Positions 1-9,395 of a stretch of 64,000 bases of DNA are shown here, one piece after another. How positions within the stretch are numbered: the first letter of the stretch is position 1; each line of letters opens with the position of its first letter. The translations under genes were made by a program, and so were the position numbers. Below the pieces are notes generated by a model. The model worked only from the letters and a program-made list of their open reading frames with translations. It searched no databases and was not told the origin of the DNA. Origin of the DNA: JAEUMD01 sp036768475 (GTDB taxonomy: Bacteria; Pseudomonadota; Alphaproteobacteria; Rhizobiales; Hyphomicrobiaceae); the NCBI GenBank assembly GCA_036768475.1, contig DAIPMW010000005.1:62001-126000 (forward strand), read 5' to 3'.

Positions 1-1
1 C

Positions 2-1186
2 ATGACTGCACCGACGCCCCATTCGCAAACGCACCGCCACCCGTCGTCGCCAGAGCTGCCGGACGGTATTGCGACGCCGGTCTATGTGCTCGACGTCGCG
101 CTGCTGAAGCGGAATTTGAAAACGGCTCAGCGCATCAAGAGCGAGACCGGCATCAAAATGCTGCTCGCCACCAAGGCGTGGGCGATGCCCGCTGCATTCC
201 CGCTCATGCGCGATACGCTCGATGGCACCACCGCCAGTGGGCTTTACGAAGCACGCATGGGGCGCGAGGAGTTCGGCAAGGAGGTGCATGTCTATGCTCC
301 GTCGTATTCGGCAGAGGAATTGGACGAGCTGACATTCATCGCCGACCATATCTATTTCAATACGCCTTCGCAGATTCAGCGCTTCATGCCTGCGGTGAAG
401 GCGGCGGGCCGTCACGCTGGTATTCGCATCAATCCGGGCTTCTCGATGGCAACGCTTGGCGGCGATCTCTACAACCCTTGCGCGCCGGGCTCGCGCTTCG
501 GTACACCGGCCGACCAGCTTGGCGAGGTGCCGTGGGAGGACATCCACACCTTGCATGCACATGCGCTTTGCGAGGCAACCCATGAAGGCTCGGCGGGGCT
601 TATCGCGCATGTCGCCAAGAACTTTGCACCCTATCTCAGTCGTGTGAAGGCGGTGAACTTCGGCGGCGGACATTTCGTCAACAAGCCGGGCTACGACGTT
701 TCCAAGCTGATTGGCGCACTCAACGAGTTCCGTGCGCAATTTCCGCACCTGGAGGTCATTCTGGAGCCGGGCGCGGGGCTCGTCGTCGATACGGGCTACC
801 TCGTCGCCACCGTGCTCGACACGATGCGCAACGGGGTGGACATCGCGATTCTGGATACGTCTGCTTCAACGCACATGCCGGATGTGCTCGAGGTCCCCTA
901 CACGCCGGAAATCATCGGTGCGGGAAAGCCCGGAAAGAAAGCGCATACCTACATCCTGGGCGGCAAGACGTGCATGACGGGCGACGTGATCGGCACGTAT
1001 TCGTTCGATCTGCCGCTGAAGCCCGGCGACCGGCTCGTCTTCACCGACATGATGCAATATTCGTTCGTGAAAAACACGACCTTCAACGGTACGCCGCTCC
1101 CCGACCTCGCCATGCTGGATGAGGACGGCAGCTATCGTGTGATCCGCGCCTTCGGCTACCAGCAGTTCCGGGAGAGGTTGGGGTAG
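2..1186 (+). CDS. nspC: Carboxynorspermidine/carboxyspermidine decarboxylase
   Basis: PLP-dependent fold-III decarboxylase of 394 residues. It removes the carboxyl group from carboxy(nor)spermidine, the last step of the alternative polyamine route. The N-terminal barrel strand carries the Schiff-base lysine in LLATKAWA, and later motifs NFGGGH and LEPGAG bind the cofactor phosphate. The FGTP and NPCAPGSRFG segments are typical of NspC rather than of diaminopimelate decarboxylase. The ATG lies at the window edge, so an earlier start cannot be excluded. Its usual partner, carboxynorspermidine synthase, would be expected upstream, outside the window (inference). The next gene is a SpeD-like protein on the other strand. 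Confidence 0.88.
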   Translation: MTAPTPHSQTHRHPSSPELPDGIATPVYVLDVALLKRNLKTAQRIKSETGIKMLLATKAWAMPAAFPLMRDTLDGTTASGLYEARMGREEFGKEVHVYAPSYSAEELDELTFIADHIYFNTPSQIQRFMPAVKAAGRHAGIRINPGFSMATLGGDLYNPCAPGSRFGTPADQLGEVPWEDIHTLHAHALCEATHEGSAGLIAHVAKNFAPYLSRVKAVNFGGGHFVNKPGYDVSKLIGALNEFRAQFPHLEVILEPGAGLVVDTGYLVATVLDTMRNGVDIAILDTSASTHMPDVLEVPYTPEIIGAGKPGKKAHTYILGGKTCMTGDVIGTYSFDLPLKPGDRLVFTDMMQYSFVKNTTFNGTPLPDLAMLDEDGSYRVIRAFGYQQFRERLG

Positions 1187-1318
1187 CATGTGACGGCGCG
1201 GTGTGCGCGGGTCGAGCAACTCCATCAAGCTCTTGCTGCAAAAGGCGCACGAACTCACGCCATCCGGTTTACCGGAGGCGTGAGCTTCAATTTGTGTGTG
1301 TGACGTCGGTTCAGCCGA

Positions 1319-1906
1319 TCAGGCGGCGCGCTTCATACGCCGCTGTGCCGACTTGCGTGGCGCGGCCAGCTCGACGGGTGCTGCGGCAAGCTCGGTCTTT
1401 GCCTTCGCAGCGGTGCGGCGCTCGTCGTTGGCGCGGCGGCACACCGTGGTTTCCAGCGCGTCGGGCGAGAAGGCCTGTTCGATTGCCTTGACCAGGCGCT
1501 CGCGGCGGGTGCCGTTGCGGGCCATGAACATCAGGTCCACCGCGGCAAAATCCCGGTCCGGCCAGGTGCGGATGCTGGCATGGCCCGAATCGAACACGAC
1601 GACGCCGGAAACGCCGCCATTGCCCGCGAACCGGTGCAAATGGCAATGAAGGATTGTCGCTCCCGCCACCTCGACGCACCGCTTCAGCGTCCGCTCGATG
1701 TGCTTCATGTCATCGAGATTACGGGCGCCGAACAGGTCCAATATGAGATGGGTGCCTGCGAACTTCACGCTGTCACGATCACTGAGGATTTCACTTCGCT
1801 CCTCGAACGCGTACGCGTGAACCGTTTCGTTATGATCTTCCTTTTGGGCGGTGCTTGAACGAGTCAAGTCCATCCCCAATTGGAAGAGGGCGTCATCAAA
1901 GGCCAT
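1319..1906 (-). CDS. S-adenosylmethionine decarboxylase-like protein, catalytic residues lost
   Basis: Homologue of bacterial SpeD, 195 residues, with an N-terminal extension of about 50 residues (MAFDDALFQLGMDLTRSS) before the SpeD core. The start at 1906 is chosen because GGGGAGGG precedes it at proper spacing; a longer frame to 2020 lacks this. The core aligns without gaps to Thermotoga SpeD (from memory): GVSGVVV, then TWP, then AAVD. But the serine that becomes the pyruvoyl group is Gly108, the processing histidine is Arg113 and the catalytic cysteine is Met128. The protein therefore should neither self-cleave nor decarboxylate AdoMet. The fold looks intact. A structural or regulatory role is possible; the function is unknown. 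Confidence 0.8.
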   Translation of the reverse strand: MAFDDALFQLGMDLTRSSTAQKEDHNETVHAYAFEERSEILSDRDSVKFAGTHLILDLFGARNLDDMKHIERTLKRCVEVAGATILHCHLHRFAGNGGVSGVVVFDSGHASIRTWPDRDFAAVDLMFMARNGTRRERLVKAIEQAFSPDALETTVCRRANDERRTAAKAKTELAAAPVELAAPRKSAQRRMKRAA

Positions 1907-2185
1907 GTGACCCTCCCCAACCAGCAGATAGATGTGACCGCGCTCCTTACCTTTGGGGTCTAGGAAAACCTTACCTTCAGGGCAGGTGGACGAACGGAAG
2001 ACCCCATATGAGGCAGACACCCCCCCTATGCAAGAAAAAATCGCGGTGAGGCCGAAAAAAATTCCTGCAGAGTTTCACGCGTTGTTAATGCGCACCGCCA
2101 CGCTCGGTATGGAGGCTGGGCGGGCGAGCGCGTGAGGGCTGTTGCACATGCGGTGCGCAACCGGATAGCCGGCCAGCGCGCCGCC

Positions 2186-4657
2186 TCAACGGAAGAACTT
2201 GTCGAGGAATTTCTTTGCTTTCTGACCTTCCTTGGTGTCCTTGCCGAGCAGTTCGTCCACTACCTCGTCTGCATTCTTGCCCTTAAAGCGCTTGCCGATC
2301 TGTTCAACCGCCTCGGCCGCCTCTTTGGCGTCTATCTTAGAGAGATCGGGGGCAATATTGGGCCTGTCCCAAGGTCCGACAATACGGATTGGAACCTGAA
2401 TGCCCGTTAGCCCCGTATTACCGCCCTGGCCGGAGAGATCGGCGACCAGCTTGGGATTGAACGTATAATCGATATTTCGGTCCGGGAGCATCACGCTGCC
2501 GTGGCCGGTGATGCGCAGGAGCGGGCTCACCATCGTCAGGTCCTGATTGGTCGCCACACCGTTGACGATATCGAAGCTCGCAGTGAGCTGGCTGAAATCG
2601 GTCTTCTCGGATGGGGTGGACGACAGGCCGGTGAGCCGACCCTGCTGGAGGCCGCGTATGGCCTTGGCGACGTTAAAGCCTCTTACCGCGCCATCCGTGA
2701 ATTCAAAGTCTGCCTTTCCGTGCAGCGCCGAGACGAGTTGGCGCTGGGTCGCGCCGCTGCTGGTCGTGGCCAGCGTCAGCTTGCCTTTACCCGACAACCA
2801 GTCGACCGAGGCGGCGTCCTGCAAAAGCGGCTCGGCGGATACGCCATCGACAACCAGTCTCGCAGCAATCGTCGGCGCCCTGGTGCTTGCATCGATGTCG
2901 ATCTGACCGCGGCCGGTGCCGCCGTACAGGTCGACCCGGTCGAACAGGGTCTTCGCCACGGCGTTCTTCAGAGCCAGCGTGAGGCTCGCCTGATCGACCT
3001 TGATGTCGCGGACGATGAGGCGACCGATCGAAAGCTTGGCGTCGGCATCGATGATGTTCAGCAAGGCGACGTCGATGGGCTCGTCACTCCAGCCGCTGCG
3101 CGCAGTGTAGCCCTTGACGCGCGGTCCAGATTGCTGGCGCTCCAGCAGGTCTTCGATACTCTGAGGCGGGGCCCGCTCCGATTCTTTGATCGGGCGTGTG
3201 GAGGCGTTGCCGCCGTCGGCGGCGGGCGGTTGCAATGACGGCCGATGCGACGAGGCCGTCGCACTTCCTCCAAGGTAGGTGTTCAGGTTGAGCTCGGAGA
3301 TCTTGAGATCCGCCTTCACGTGGGGGCGTGCGCCCGAGGTTGTGCCATCGATGCTGCCGGTGACGCGCATCTGGTCGAGGCTGATGTCGGCATTGGCGAG
3401 CTGGAACGTGCCTTGGCGGGTCTTCAACCGGCCTGTGAGGTTCAACGGGCCGAAGCCGTCGTTCTCCGGAAGGGGCTTGCCAAGCCAAAGAGCCAGTGCG
3501 CGCAGCGAATTGGATCTGGCGGCAACTGTACCGTCGAGACTGGCGCCCTGCCTCAAATCGATGGCGCCGGTATAGTCGGCTTTCAGCGGTGCGGAGGAGA
3601 CGCTCAAGGCGATCTTGGCAGGAGTTTCCGTCAGCACCTCATAGAGACTGGTGAGCGTGCCATCGAAGCGGATCGTCTGGCCCTGCCACTGCAGGTCTCC
3701 CTTGGCCGTCATCGGGCTCGACAGCGTGGGAGCGTTCATAGCCATGTTGATGACGCTGGCATTGTGGACTGCTGCGGTGCGCGCATCGCTATAGGTGAGG
3801 CTGCCGTCGATGACGCGCACATCGCGAAGTACGACATCCTTGAGCGCGGCGAGCCTATCGTGCCCGGCTTGGCTCCTGGAGGAGGGCGCCGCATTCTGGG
3901 CCACGAGCAGCGGGGCATCGGCTTGCGCGTCCGAGAGCGTGGTGGCGCTGCCGGCAGCTTGAGCAAGACGCACAGAGCCGGAGCCGCCGATATGGGCCGC
4001 AAGGTCCCAGCTCCGGCGGCCGGCCTTATCGACACGCAGATCGAACGTGGGGCGCGTCAGCACAAGTCGGCGGACTTCTACGCGGCGCGAAAGCAGCGGC
4101 ATGAGCCTCACGGAAATTTCGAGGCTTTCCATGGCAACCGTGGGCGGTCCGTTCATGCCCGGCGGCGCTGACAGGGTGACGTCCTTCAAGCTGACGCCCA
4201 CAGAGGGGTAAAACGTGAAACTGGCGGGCCCGCGGATGGCGAGGTCGCGACCGGTGCGCTCTTTCACCAGGGCAATCGCCTGCTCGCGGATGAGATCGGT
4301 CGGAGGCGACAGAAGGACAAACGCTGCGCCGGCAGCGGCGATGACACCGATGCCGATCGAGGCGACGAGCAATGTTCCGCCCAGGCCCGAGCGCGGGGGC
4401 GATGGCGGGGGGCGACGGCCAGCGGGAGGCATTGGCGGGCGGCTAGGCGTGCCGGGTCTGCCCGAATGGCGGTGCGCCGGATGATGGGGCTGTTGGCCTG
4501 GATCGTGCGCCGGCGGCGCATGTTGGGGCGGCTGGCCCGGATGGCGCGGCGCTGTGCGCTGCCCTGGTGGTGGCGCATACCGCTCCTCGATCGGGCGGAC
4601 CTGGTTGAGCGGTGGCGGCAGTGGTGGTGGTCGGCGCGGGGGCTGGCCGTTTGTCAT
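2186..4657 (-). CDS. AsmA family protein with proline-rich cytoplasmic N-terminus
   Basis: Protein of 823 residues. Residues 1 to about 90 are very rich in Pro, Arg and His. One membrane segment follows (GGTLLVASIGIGVIAAAGAA), then the AsmA start (ALVKERTGRDLAIRGPASF) and a long periplasmic beta-rich region ending in the AsmA C-terminal domain with its IRGLQQGRLTGLSS stretch. AsmA-like proteins are bridge-like or scaffold proteins of the envelope that affect outer-membrane assembly or lipid transport. The ATG at 4657 has GAGG six bases upstream. The proline-rich N-terminus is longer than in E. coli AsmA. The exact substrate cannot be told from sequence. Confidence 0.85.
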   Translation of the reverse strand: MTNGQPPRRPPPLPPPLNQVRPIEERYAPPPGQRTAPRHPGQPPQHAPPAHDPGQQPHHPAHRHSGRPGTPSRPPMPPAGRRPPPSPPRSGLGGTLLVASIGIGVIAAAGAAFVLLSPPTDLIREQAIALVKERTGRDLAIRGPASFTFYPSVGVSLKDVTLSAPPGMNGPPTVAMESLEISVRLMPLLSRRVEVRRLVLTRPTFDLRVDKAGRRSWDLAAHIGGSGSVRLAQAAGSATTLSDAQADAPLLVAQNAAPSSRSQAGHDRLAALKDVVLRDVRVIDGSLTYSDARTAAVHNASVINMAMNAPTLSSPMTAKGDLQWQGQTIRFDGTLTSLYEVLTETPAKIALSVSSAPLKADYTGAIDLRQGASLDGTVAARSNSLRALALWLGKPLPENDGFGPLNLTGRLKTRQGTFQLANADISLDQMRVTGSIDGTTSGARPHVKADLKISELNLNTYLGGSATASSHRPSLQPPAADGGNASTRPIKESERAPPQSIEDLLERQQSGPRVKGYTARSGWSDEPIDVALLNIIDADAKLSIGRLIVRDIKVDQASLTLALKNAVAKTLFDRVDLYGGTGRGQIDIDASTRAPTIAARLVVDGVSAEPLLQDAASVDWLSGKGKLTLATTSSGATQRQLVSALHGKADFEFTDGAVRGFNVAKAIRGLQQGRLTGLSSTPSEKTDFSQLTASFDIVNGVATNQDLTMVSPLLRITGHGSVMLPDRNIDYTFNPKLVADLSGQGGNTGLTGIQVPIRIVGPWDRPNIAPDLSKIDAKEAAEAVEQIGKRFKGKNADEVVDELLGKDTKEGQKAKKFLDKFFR

Positions 4658-4995
4658 TCAAGCCTCTGCGGTCATCGTGTCGGTCGGCAGCATGAGCCCG
4701 CCGGCGGGTTTATCGCGTTGCGGTCAATACGCGGCAACATTGGCAAGGGCAGGACGGGCACACGAAAGGCGAGCGGTCAATGCGTGCACCCCCTGCGCTG
4801 CTCCCAGCCTGAACAAGTATCCTCAAGCCATTCAAGCTACATGACGCTGCAGCTCACAGTACAAGGTAGCGCGGAATTGTGTCGCCGATGGGTATAAGTT
4901 TTCAACAGCAAGGGTTCTGCCGCCATAACATGGAGAGGCGAATTGCGCTGAGCTGCGGCTATCTGAGGAAATACTACCTTCGTGGCCCGTCAAAT
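4658..4995. other. Intergenic region upstream of the AsmA-like gene
   Basis: About 340 bases with no convincing ORF on either strand. It must hold the promoter of the AsmA-like gene on the minus strand and the 3' end of the secreted-protein transcript. I see no clear terminator hairpin with a T-run or strong -35/-10 pair. Confidence 0.5.
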
Positions 4996-5394
4996 CTATC
5001 GCCGGCGGCGCAGATCGACGAGGCAACTCGTGCCGTCGGCCCCGTGTTCGATGACGACTTCTTCGCTGGCATTCCAGTAGCGCTCCAGAGTGCGGCCCTC
5101 GCCGATGTCGGTGCGCATCACCGAATAGCCGCCGAGCCTGTGAATATCTTCAACCAGAGCGCTGGTCTTGTTGCACCAGTGCGGCCGAACCGGGGCATCA
5201 GCATCGTAGGCGCCCGCCTGAGGGTCTCTTGATGGTCCGGGTCCAGACCGGCCGGGCATGTCGGTGATGATGGCGGGTGCTATCCCATCGCCAGCGGATT
5301 GGGCGAAACTGGCGGGCTCTTGCACACTTGCTGCCAGAGAAGCGAGCAGGACGACGACAGCGGCGCGCCGCGCCGGCTTCAACGCATGCTTCAC
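4996..5394 (-). CDS. Small secreted protein of unknown function
   Basis: Predicted protein of 132 residues. The GTG at 5394 is preferred because GGGGGA lies about 6 bases upstream; the frame is open further to 5571 but has no ribosome site there. The N-terminus is a signal peptide: KHALKPARR, then a hydrophobic run AAVVVLLASLAASV, and a likely cleavage near SFAQS. The mature part has two Cys residues (HWCNKTSALV and GTSCLVDLRRRR), which could form a disulfide. No known family recognised. It stands alone on the minus strand. Confidence 0.6.
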   Translation of the reverse strand: MKHALKPARRAAVVVLLASLAASVQEPASFAQSAGDGIAPAIITDMPGRSGPGPSRDPQAGAYDADAPVRPHWCNKTSALVEDIHRLGGYSVMRTDIGEGRTLERYWNASEEVVIEHGADGTSCLVDLRRRR

Positions 5395-5678
5395 GTATGT
5401 CCCCCATTCAATCCCGCAATTACCCGTTCGCCGGCCGCGGTGAGCACGCGCCGGGTGGCACAGGCCGATTCGGCGAAGCGTCCGGCGTCTGCGACGGCAG
5501 CCGAACATGCTCGTCTTCGCGTTCAAATGTGGCCATCGACCGGCAACACGAGGGCTGGGAAACGAATGCAAAACCGGTGTGATTGATCTGCAACCGTGGG
5601 GATGCGCCTGCTATGCCGGCCGATCCCCGGTACATCTCCGGCGGCCCGGCTCTTGCGGGGGAGTCATAGCTTGCGGGC

Positions 5679-6671
5679 CTACGCTGATGGCTCAACACCA
5701 ATCTTCTGGTTCTCGTTGAAGCGCTCGCCCCACGGGAAACCAGGCGGAAAGACCGCGGCGGTCTCGTGGCGCTGCTGCTCGGTGAGCTTGAGACCAACTG
5801 CGGCGACGTTGGCCTCGAGATGCTCTGCTGAACGTGTTCCAGGAATGGCGATGACGTGGTCGCCTGCCGACAGGATCCAGGCAAGAGCCACCGCAACCGG
5901 CGATGCCCCCAGCCGCTCGCACAGAGTCTTGTAGGCGTCGATCGCTGCGCGGTTCTGCGAGAATGCCGGCTCCTGGAAGCGCGGGAGGGTGCGACGGAAA
6001 TCGCCGTTCGAGAAGCTTGAGGGGTCGGGGGTCAGATCGGTCAGCATGCCGCGTCCGAGCGGCGAGAAGGCAACGAAGGCCGTTCGCAAGTCAGCGCAGG
6101 TCTTGAGAAGGCTGCGCTCGACGTCGCGGGTCCACAGCGAGAATTCGCTTTGTACGGCTGCGATGCGGTGGACTTTGTCGGCCTTGCGCAGCGTCTCCGG
6201 TGAGACCTCGCTCAAACCGATGGCGCCAATCTTGCCTTCGCGCTTCAACCCAACCAGTATTTCCATCACCTCCTCGATCGGCCGGTTGGGATCGCGGCGA
6301 CCGAGGTAGAACAGCTCGATGTGGTCGCGGCCGAGCCGCTTCAACGATTTCTCCAGCGCGCCCCGCAGATAAGCGGCACTGTTGTCGACGCGCCGCTCGC
6401 CGGTGGCGGGAATGAAGCGGATGCCGGCCTTGGTTGCGACGACGACACGGGCCTTGGACTGCTTCAGAAAGCGGCCGATCAGCTCCTCGCTCAGGCCCAT
6501 GCCGTAGATGTCGGCGGTGTCGAAATGGTTGACGCCGAGATCGACTGCGCGGGCGAACAGGCGCATCGTCTCGGCCTCGGTCGATGGGCCATAGGTGCCC
6601 GATACACCCATGGCGCCAAGACTGACGCTCGAGACGTGTGGGCCAAACATGCCCAGGCGCCGCATCTCCAT
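5679..6671 (-). CDS. Aldo/keto reductase family protein lacking the catalytic histidine
   Basis: TIM-barrel oxidoreductase of 330 residues, closest to the AKR13/YdhF-like group. Asp and Tyr of the tetrad are seen in NHFDTADIYG and Lys in VVATKAG. The position normally held by His in the (L/Q)HRxDP motif is Gly124 (FYLGRRDPNRPIEE, codon 6300-6302). NADPH-binding C-terminal signature AIPGTRSAEHLEAN is intact. GGGAGG precedes two tandem ATGs (6674 and 6671); the second has the better spacing. A longer frame upstream is not supported. The gene is divergent from the SAF-domain dehydrogenase. Loss of His may alter pH range or substrate rather than abolish activity (inference). Confidence 0.85.
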   Translation of the reverse strand: MEMRRLGMFGPHVSSVSLGAMGVSGTYGPSTEAETMRLFARAVDLGVNHFDTADIYGMGLSEELIGRFLKQSKARVVVATKAGIRFIPATGERRVDNSAAYLRGALEKSLKRLGRDHIELFYLGRRDPNRPIEEVMEILVGLKREGKIGAIGLSEVSPETLRKADKVHRIAAVQSEFSLWTRDVERSLLKTCADLRTAFVAFSPLGRGMLTDLTPDPSSFSNGDFRRTLPRFQEPAFSQNRAAIDAYKTLCERLGASPVAVALAWILSAGDHVIAIPGTRSAEHLEANVAAVGLKLTEQQRHETAAVFPPGFPWGERFNENQKIGVEPSA

Positions 6672-6789
6672 CATGATCCTCCCGCAGAGCAGCCTGGATA
6701 CGAACGTCTTTTGCGTCTTGCACCGGCCGCTCAGCCGGTCTCTAGTCTTTCCGGCAACACACGAGGACGCAAGAGCAAGGGGAGGAAAA

Positions 6790-8127
6790 ATGAACCTTTT
6801 TCCAATGCTGGTAGCGCGATCTGAAGCACAATCGCCGATACGGGTCGTGCAGGTCGGTGCGGGCAAATTCGGGACCATGTTCCTGTCGCAGGCACGGATG
6901 ACGCCCGGAATTCACGTTGTCGGACTTGCCGACCTTGACCCAGGGCGGGCGCGGCAACGGCTGGCCGAGGCCGGCTGGGAAGCGGAACGTTTCGGCGCCC
7001 GTGATCTCGACGAGGCCTTCGCCAATGGGTCAACCCTCGTAACCGACGACGCCCTGGCGCTGATCCGCGATCCACGCGTGGAGGTCGTGATCGAGGCGAC
7101 GGGCGACCCGGTGACCGGCGTGCGGTTGGCGCGCGAAGCGTTCCGTCACGGCAAGTCGGTGGTCATGGTCAACGTCGAGGCCGATGCTCTGGTGGGTCCG
7201 CTGCTGGCGGCGGAAGCCCGCAAGGCCGGTGTCGTCTATTCTTTGGCGTGGGGCGATCAACCCGCACTCATCGCCGAGCATGTCGACTGGGCGCGCACTT
7301 GCGGTTTCGAGGTGGTGACGGCAGGCAAGGGGACACGCTATCTGCCGAGCTATCACGCTTCGACGCCAGCGACCGTTTGGGACATCATCTCGGGGTATCT
7401 CAAAGTCGATCGGGACAAAGTCAATCTGCAGATGTTCAACTCGTTCATCGATGGTACGAAGTCGGCAATCGAGATGACGGCCGTCTGCAACGCCTGCAAC
7501 CTGGTGCCACAGAGCGGCGGCTTGACATTCCCTCCGGCGACGCGGTTCGAGCTTGCCGAGCTTCTCAAGCCGAAGAGCGATGGCGGCCTTGTGGAAAAGA
7601 AGGGTGTGACGGAGGTCGTATCGTCGCTCCATCGCGACGGGCGCGATGTGCCGCATCATCTCGCCATGGGAACATACGTCGTCATCACCTCCGAAAGCGC
7701 CTACGCGCGGCGCTGCTTCAGTGAGTACAACACGCTGCCCGACACGAGCGGCACATACGCGGCGCTGTACCGGCCGACGCACATGATCGGGCTGGAGCTG
7801 GGTGTGTCGGTTGCGTCCGTGGCGTTGCGCAAGGAGCCTACGGGGACGGCGCGTGTCTGGAACTCGGATGTCGCGGCCATCGCGAAGCGCACGCTCAAGG
7901 CGGGTGAAACGCTCGATGGCGAGGGCGGCTTTACAGTGTGGGGGCGGCAGATGCCGGCTTCGGCTTCACGTGCGGCGAATGCACTGCCGATGGGGCTTGC
8001 GCACCGTGTGCGATTGGTTCGCGACGTCGAGGAAGGTGCGGTCATCCGGCAGGATGACGTTGCCCTCGATCAGGAAAATCCGGCAGTGGCAGCCCGTCAG
8101 GAACTGGTGGCGCACTTTGCAGGATGA
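6790..8127 (+). CDS. NAD(P)-dependent oxidoreductase with C-terminal SAF domain
   Basis: Protein of 445 residues. A Rossmann fold begins near residue 20 (VQVGAGKFGTMF), with the homoserine-dehydrogenase-like NAD-binding domain covering the first third. Central motifs are GKGTRYLPSYH and NSFIDGTKSAIEM. The last 80 residues form an SAF/FlgA-like domain (VAAIAKRTLKAGETLDGEGG). This architecture occurs in sugar-acid or branched-sugar dehydrogenases of Rhizobiales; the true substrate is not known here. The ATG at 6790 follows GGAGG closely; a longer in-frame extension upstream overlaps the divergent promoter and is rejected. Divergent with the aldo/keto reductase, suggesting a shared catabolic function. 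Confidence 0.8.
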   Translation: MNLFPMLVARSEAQSPIRVVQVGAGKFGTMFLSQARMTPGIHVVGLADLDPGRARQRLAEAGWEAERFGARDLDEAFANGSTLVTDDALALIRDPRVEVVIEATGDPVTGVRLAREAFRHGKSVVMVNVEADALVGPLLAAEARKAGVVYSLAWGDQPALIAEHVDWARTCGFEVVTAGKGTRYLPSYHASTPATVWDIISGYLKVDRDKVNLQMFNSFIDGTKSAIEMTAVCNACNLVPQSGGLTFPPATRFELAELLKPKSDGGLVEKKGVTEVVSSLHRDGRDVPHHLAMGTYVVITSESAYARRCFSEYNTLPDTSGTYAALYRPTHMIGLELGVSVASVALRKEPTGTARVWNSDVAAIAKRTLKAGETLDGEGGFTVWGRQMPASASRAANALPMGLAHRVRLVRDVEEGAVIRQDDVALDQENPAVAARQELVAHFAG

Positions 8128-8167
8128 GCGTCCGGGGAACAGAATTTGCCGAAAGCGGAGCTCTTTG

Positions 8168-8479
8168 ATGAAGACCATTTCAGGACTTGCTGCCGCGCTG
8201 CTGGCGGTGGCGTGTGGGACCGGTATCGGACCCTCGTCCGCGCTCGCCCAAAAGGGTTTCGATTGTGCGCATGGGCCTGACAGCTATCGCGTGCGTAACG
8301 TTCCGTCATGGGATCGGCTGAACGTCCGCTCAGGCGCCGGCACGGGCAGCGCTATCGTCGGCTCGATTTCAGCAACCGCCTCGGGCATTGCGTGCAAAGG
8401 GCCATGCAAGGGAAAATGGTGCCGCATCGCGTGGCGGGGCATGGTGGGCTGGGTGAACATGCGCTATCTCGGCGAATAG
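8168..8479 (+). CDS. Secreted bacterial SH3-domain protein
   Basis: Protein of 103 residues with a signal peptide (MKTISGLAAALLAVACG, likely cleaved after SSALA). A single SH3b domain follows: the WDRLNVRSGAGTGSAIVG motif is the classic start, and WCRIAWRGMVGWVNMRYL the end. Four Cys residues, two in IACKGPCKGKWC, may form disulfides. SH3b domains in secreted proteins usually bind peptidoglycan peptides. The ATG at 8168 follows GGAG in the gene for the dehydrogenase's 3' spacer, 40 bases after that gene's stop, so the two may be co-transcribed. No enzymatic domain is present. Confidence 0.78.
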   Translation: MKTISGLAAALLAVACGTGIGPSSALAQKGFDCAHGPDSYRVRNVPSWDRLNVRSGAGTGSAIVGSISATASGIACKGPCKGKWCRIAWRGMVGWVNMRYLGE

Positions 8480-8620
8480 GTCGCGACTGCGATTTTTTCT
8501 TCGCTGTCATGGTCGCTCAACGCCATGACAACTCACGCCATGGACAGAATTTCGAGGTTCCCTGGTGCGTCGCGACTTGTGTGCACATATGACGTAACAT
8601 CATGTGACGTAGCGTGAGGT

Positions 8621-9370
8621 GTGGAGCGTCCACGCGACGGCCTCAGCCACCAAGCGTTGGACCGTTGGGAGCGGCGAACTCAATTGGCAATCGGACTGAT
8701 CGTTATTCTGGCGGTGCTTGGACTCGCGATGCTCCCGCAGATGTGGGTCAAGCGGGTGCTCGAAGAGAATTCGCGCGAGCGCTCGGACTTTCCCGGCACG
8801 GGCGGCGAGTTCGCGCGACACCTGCTCGATGAGATGAAACTCGGCGACGTCAAGGTCGAAGAGACGAAGGCCGGTGATCACTATGATCCGCTGGCGAAGG
8901 TGGTGCGTCTGCTGCCGCAGCACATGAATGGCCGTTCGCTCGCCGCGGTGGTTGTGGCTGCGCACGAGGTTGGCCATGCCATGCAGGACGCCACGGACTA
9001 TAAGCCGCTGCAAACGCGCACGCGACTTGCGACGCAGGCGCATAATGTCGAACGGATCGGGGCCATCGTGATGCTTTCTGCGCCATTGGTGATGGCGATC
9101 GTCAAGGCGCCGGCGCTGGTGATCGTGCAGATCGGGGCGGGCTTGCTCATTCTTGCATCGACGATCCTGATGCACCTGACGACGCTGCCGGTGGAGTTCG
9201 ATGCGAGCTTCCGGCGTGCGCTGCCGGTGCTGGAAGCGGGGCGCTACATCGGTCCTGCGGATATGGCGGCAGCGCGGCGCATCCTGAAGGCGGCGGCGTT
9301 GACCTACGTTGCGGCGGCAGCGATGAGTCTGCTCGACGTGATGCGGTGGTTCCGCGTCCTCAGACCCTGA
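8621..9370 (+). CDS. Membrane zinc metallopeptidase, YugP family
   Basis: Protein of 249 residues with an N-terminal membrane segment (AIGLIVILAVLGLAMLPQMW), the zinc site AAHEVGHAMQDATDY around residue 111, two central hydrophobic segments and a last one near the C-terminus. The third ligand region LPVEFDASFRRALPVL is also typical. These are integral-membrane proteases of unknown substrate. The proposed start is GTG; its upstream GAGGT is very close, so an internal TTG is possible. The gene ends 25 bases before the histone-deacetylase-like gene, which suggests one operon. Confidence 0.82.
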   Translation: MERPRDGLSHQALDRWERRTQLAIGLIVILAVLGLAMLPQMWVKRVLEENSRERSDFPGTGGEFARHLLDEMKLGDVKVEETKAGDHYDPLAKVVRLLPQHMNGRSLAAVVVAAHEVGHAMQDATDYKPLQTRTRLATQAHNVERIGAIVMLSAPLVMAIVKAPALVIVQIGAGLLILASTILMHLTTLPVEFDASFRRALPVLEAGRYIGPADMAAARRILKAAALTYVAAAAMSLLDVMRWFRVLRP

Positions 9371-9395
9371 ACGAGGTAATCGGCGCGGGCGCACG

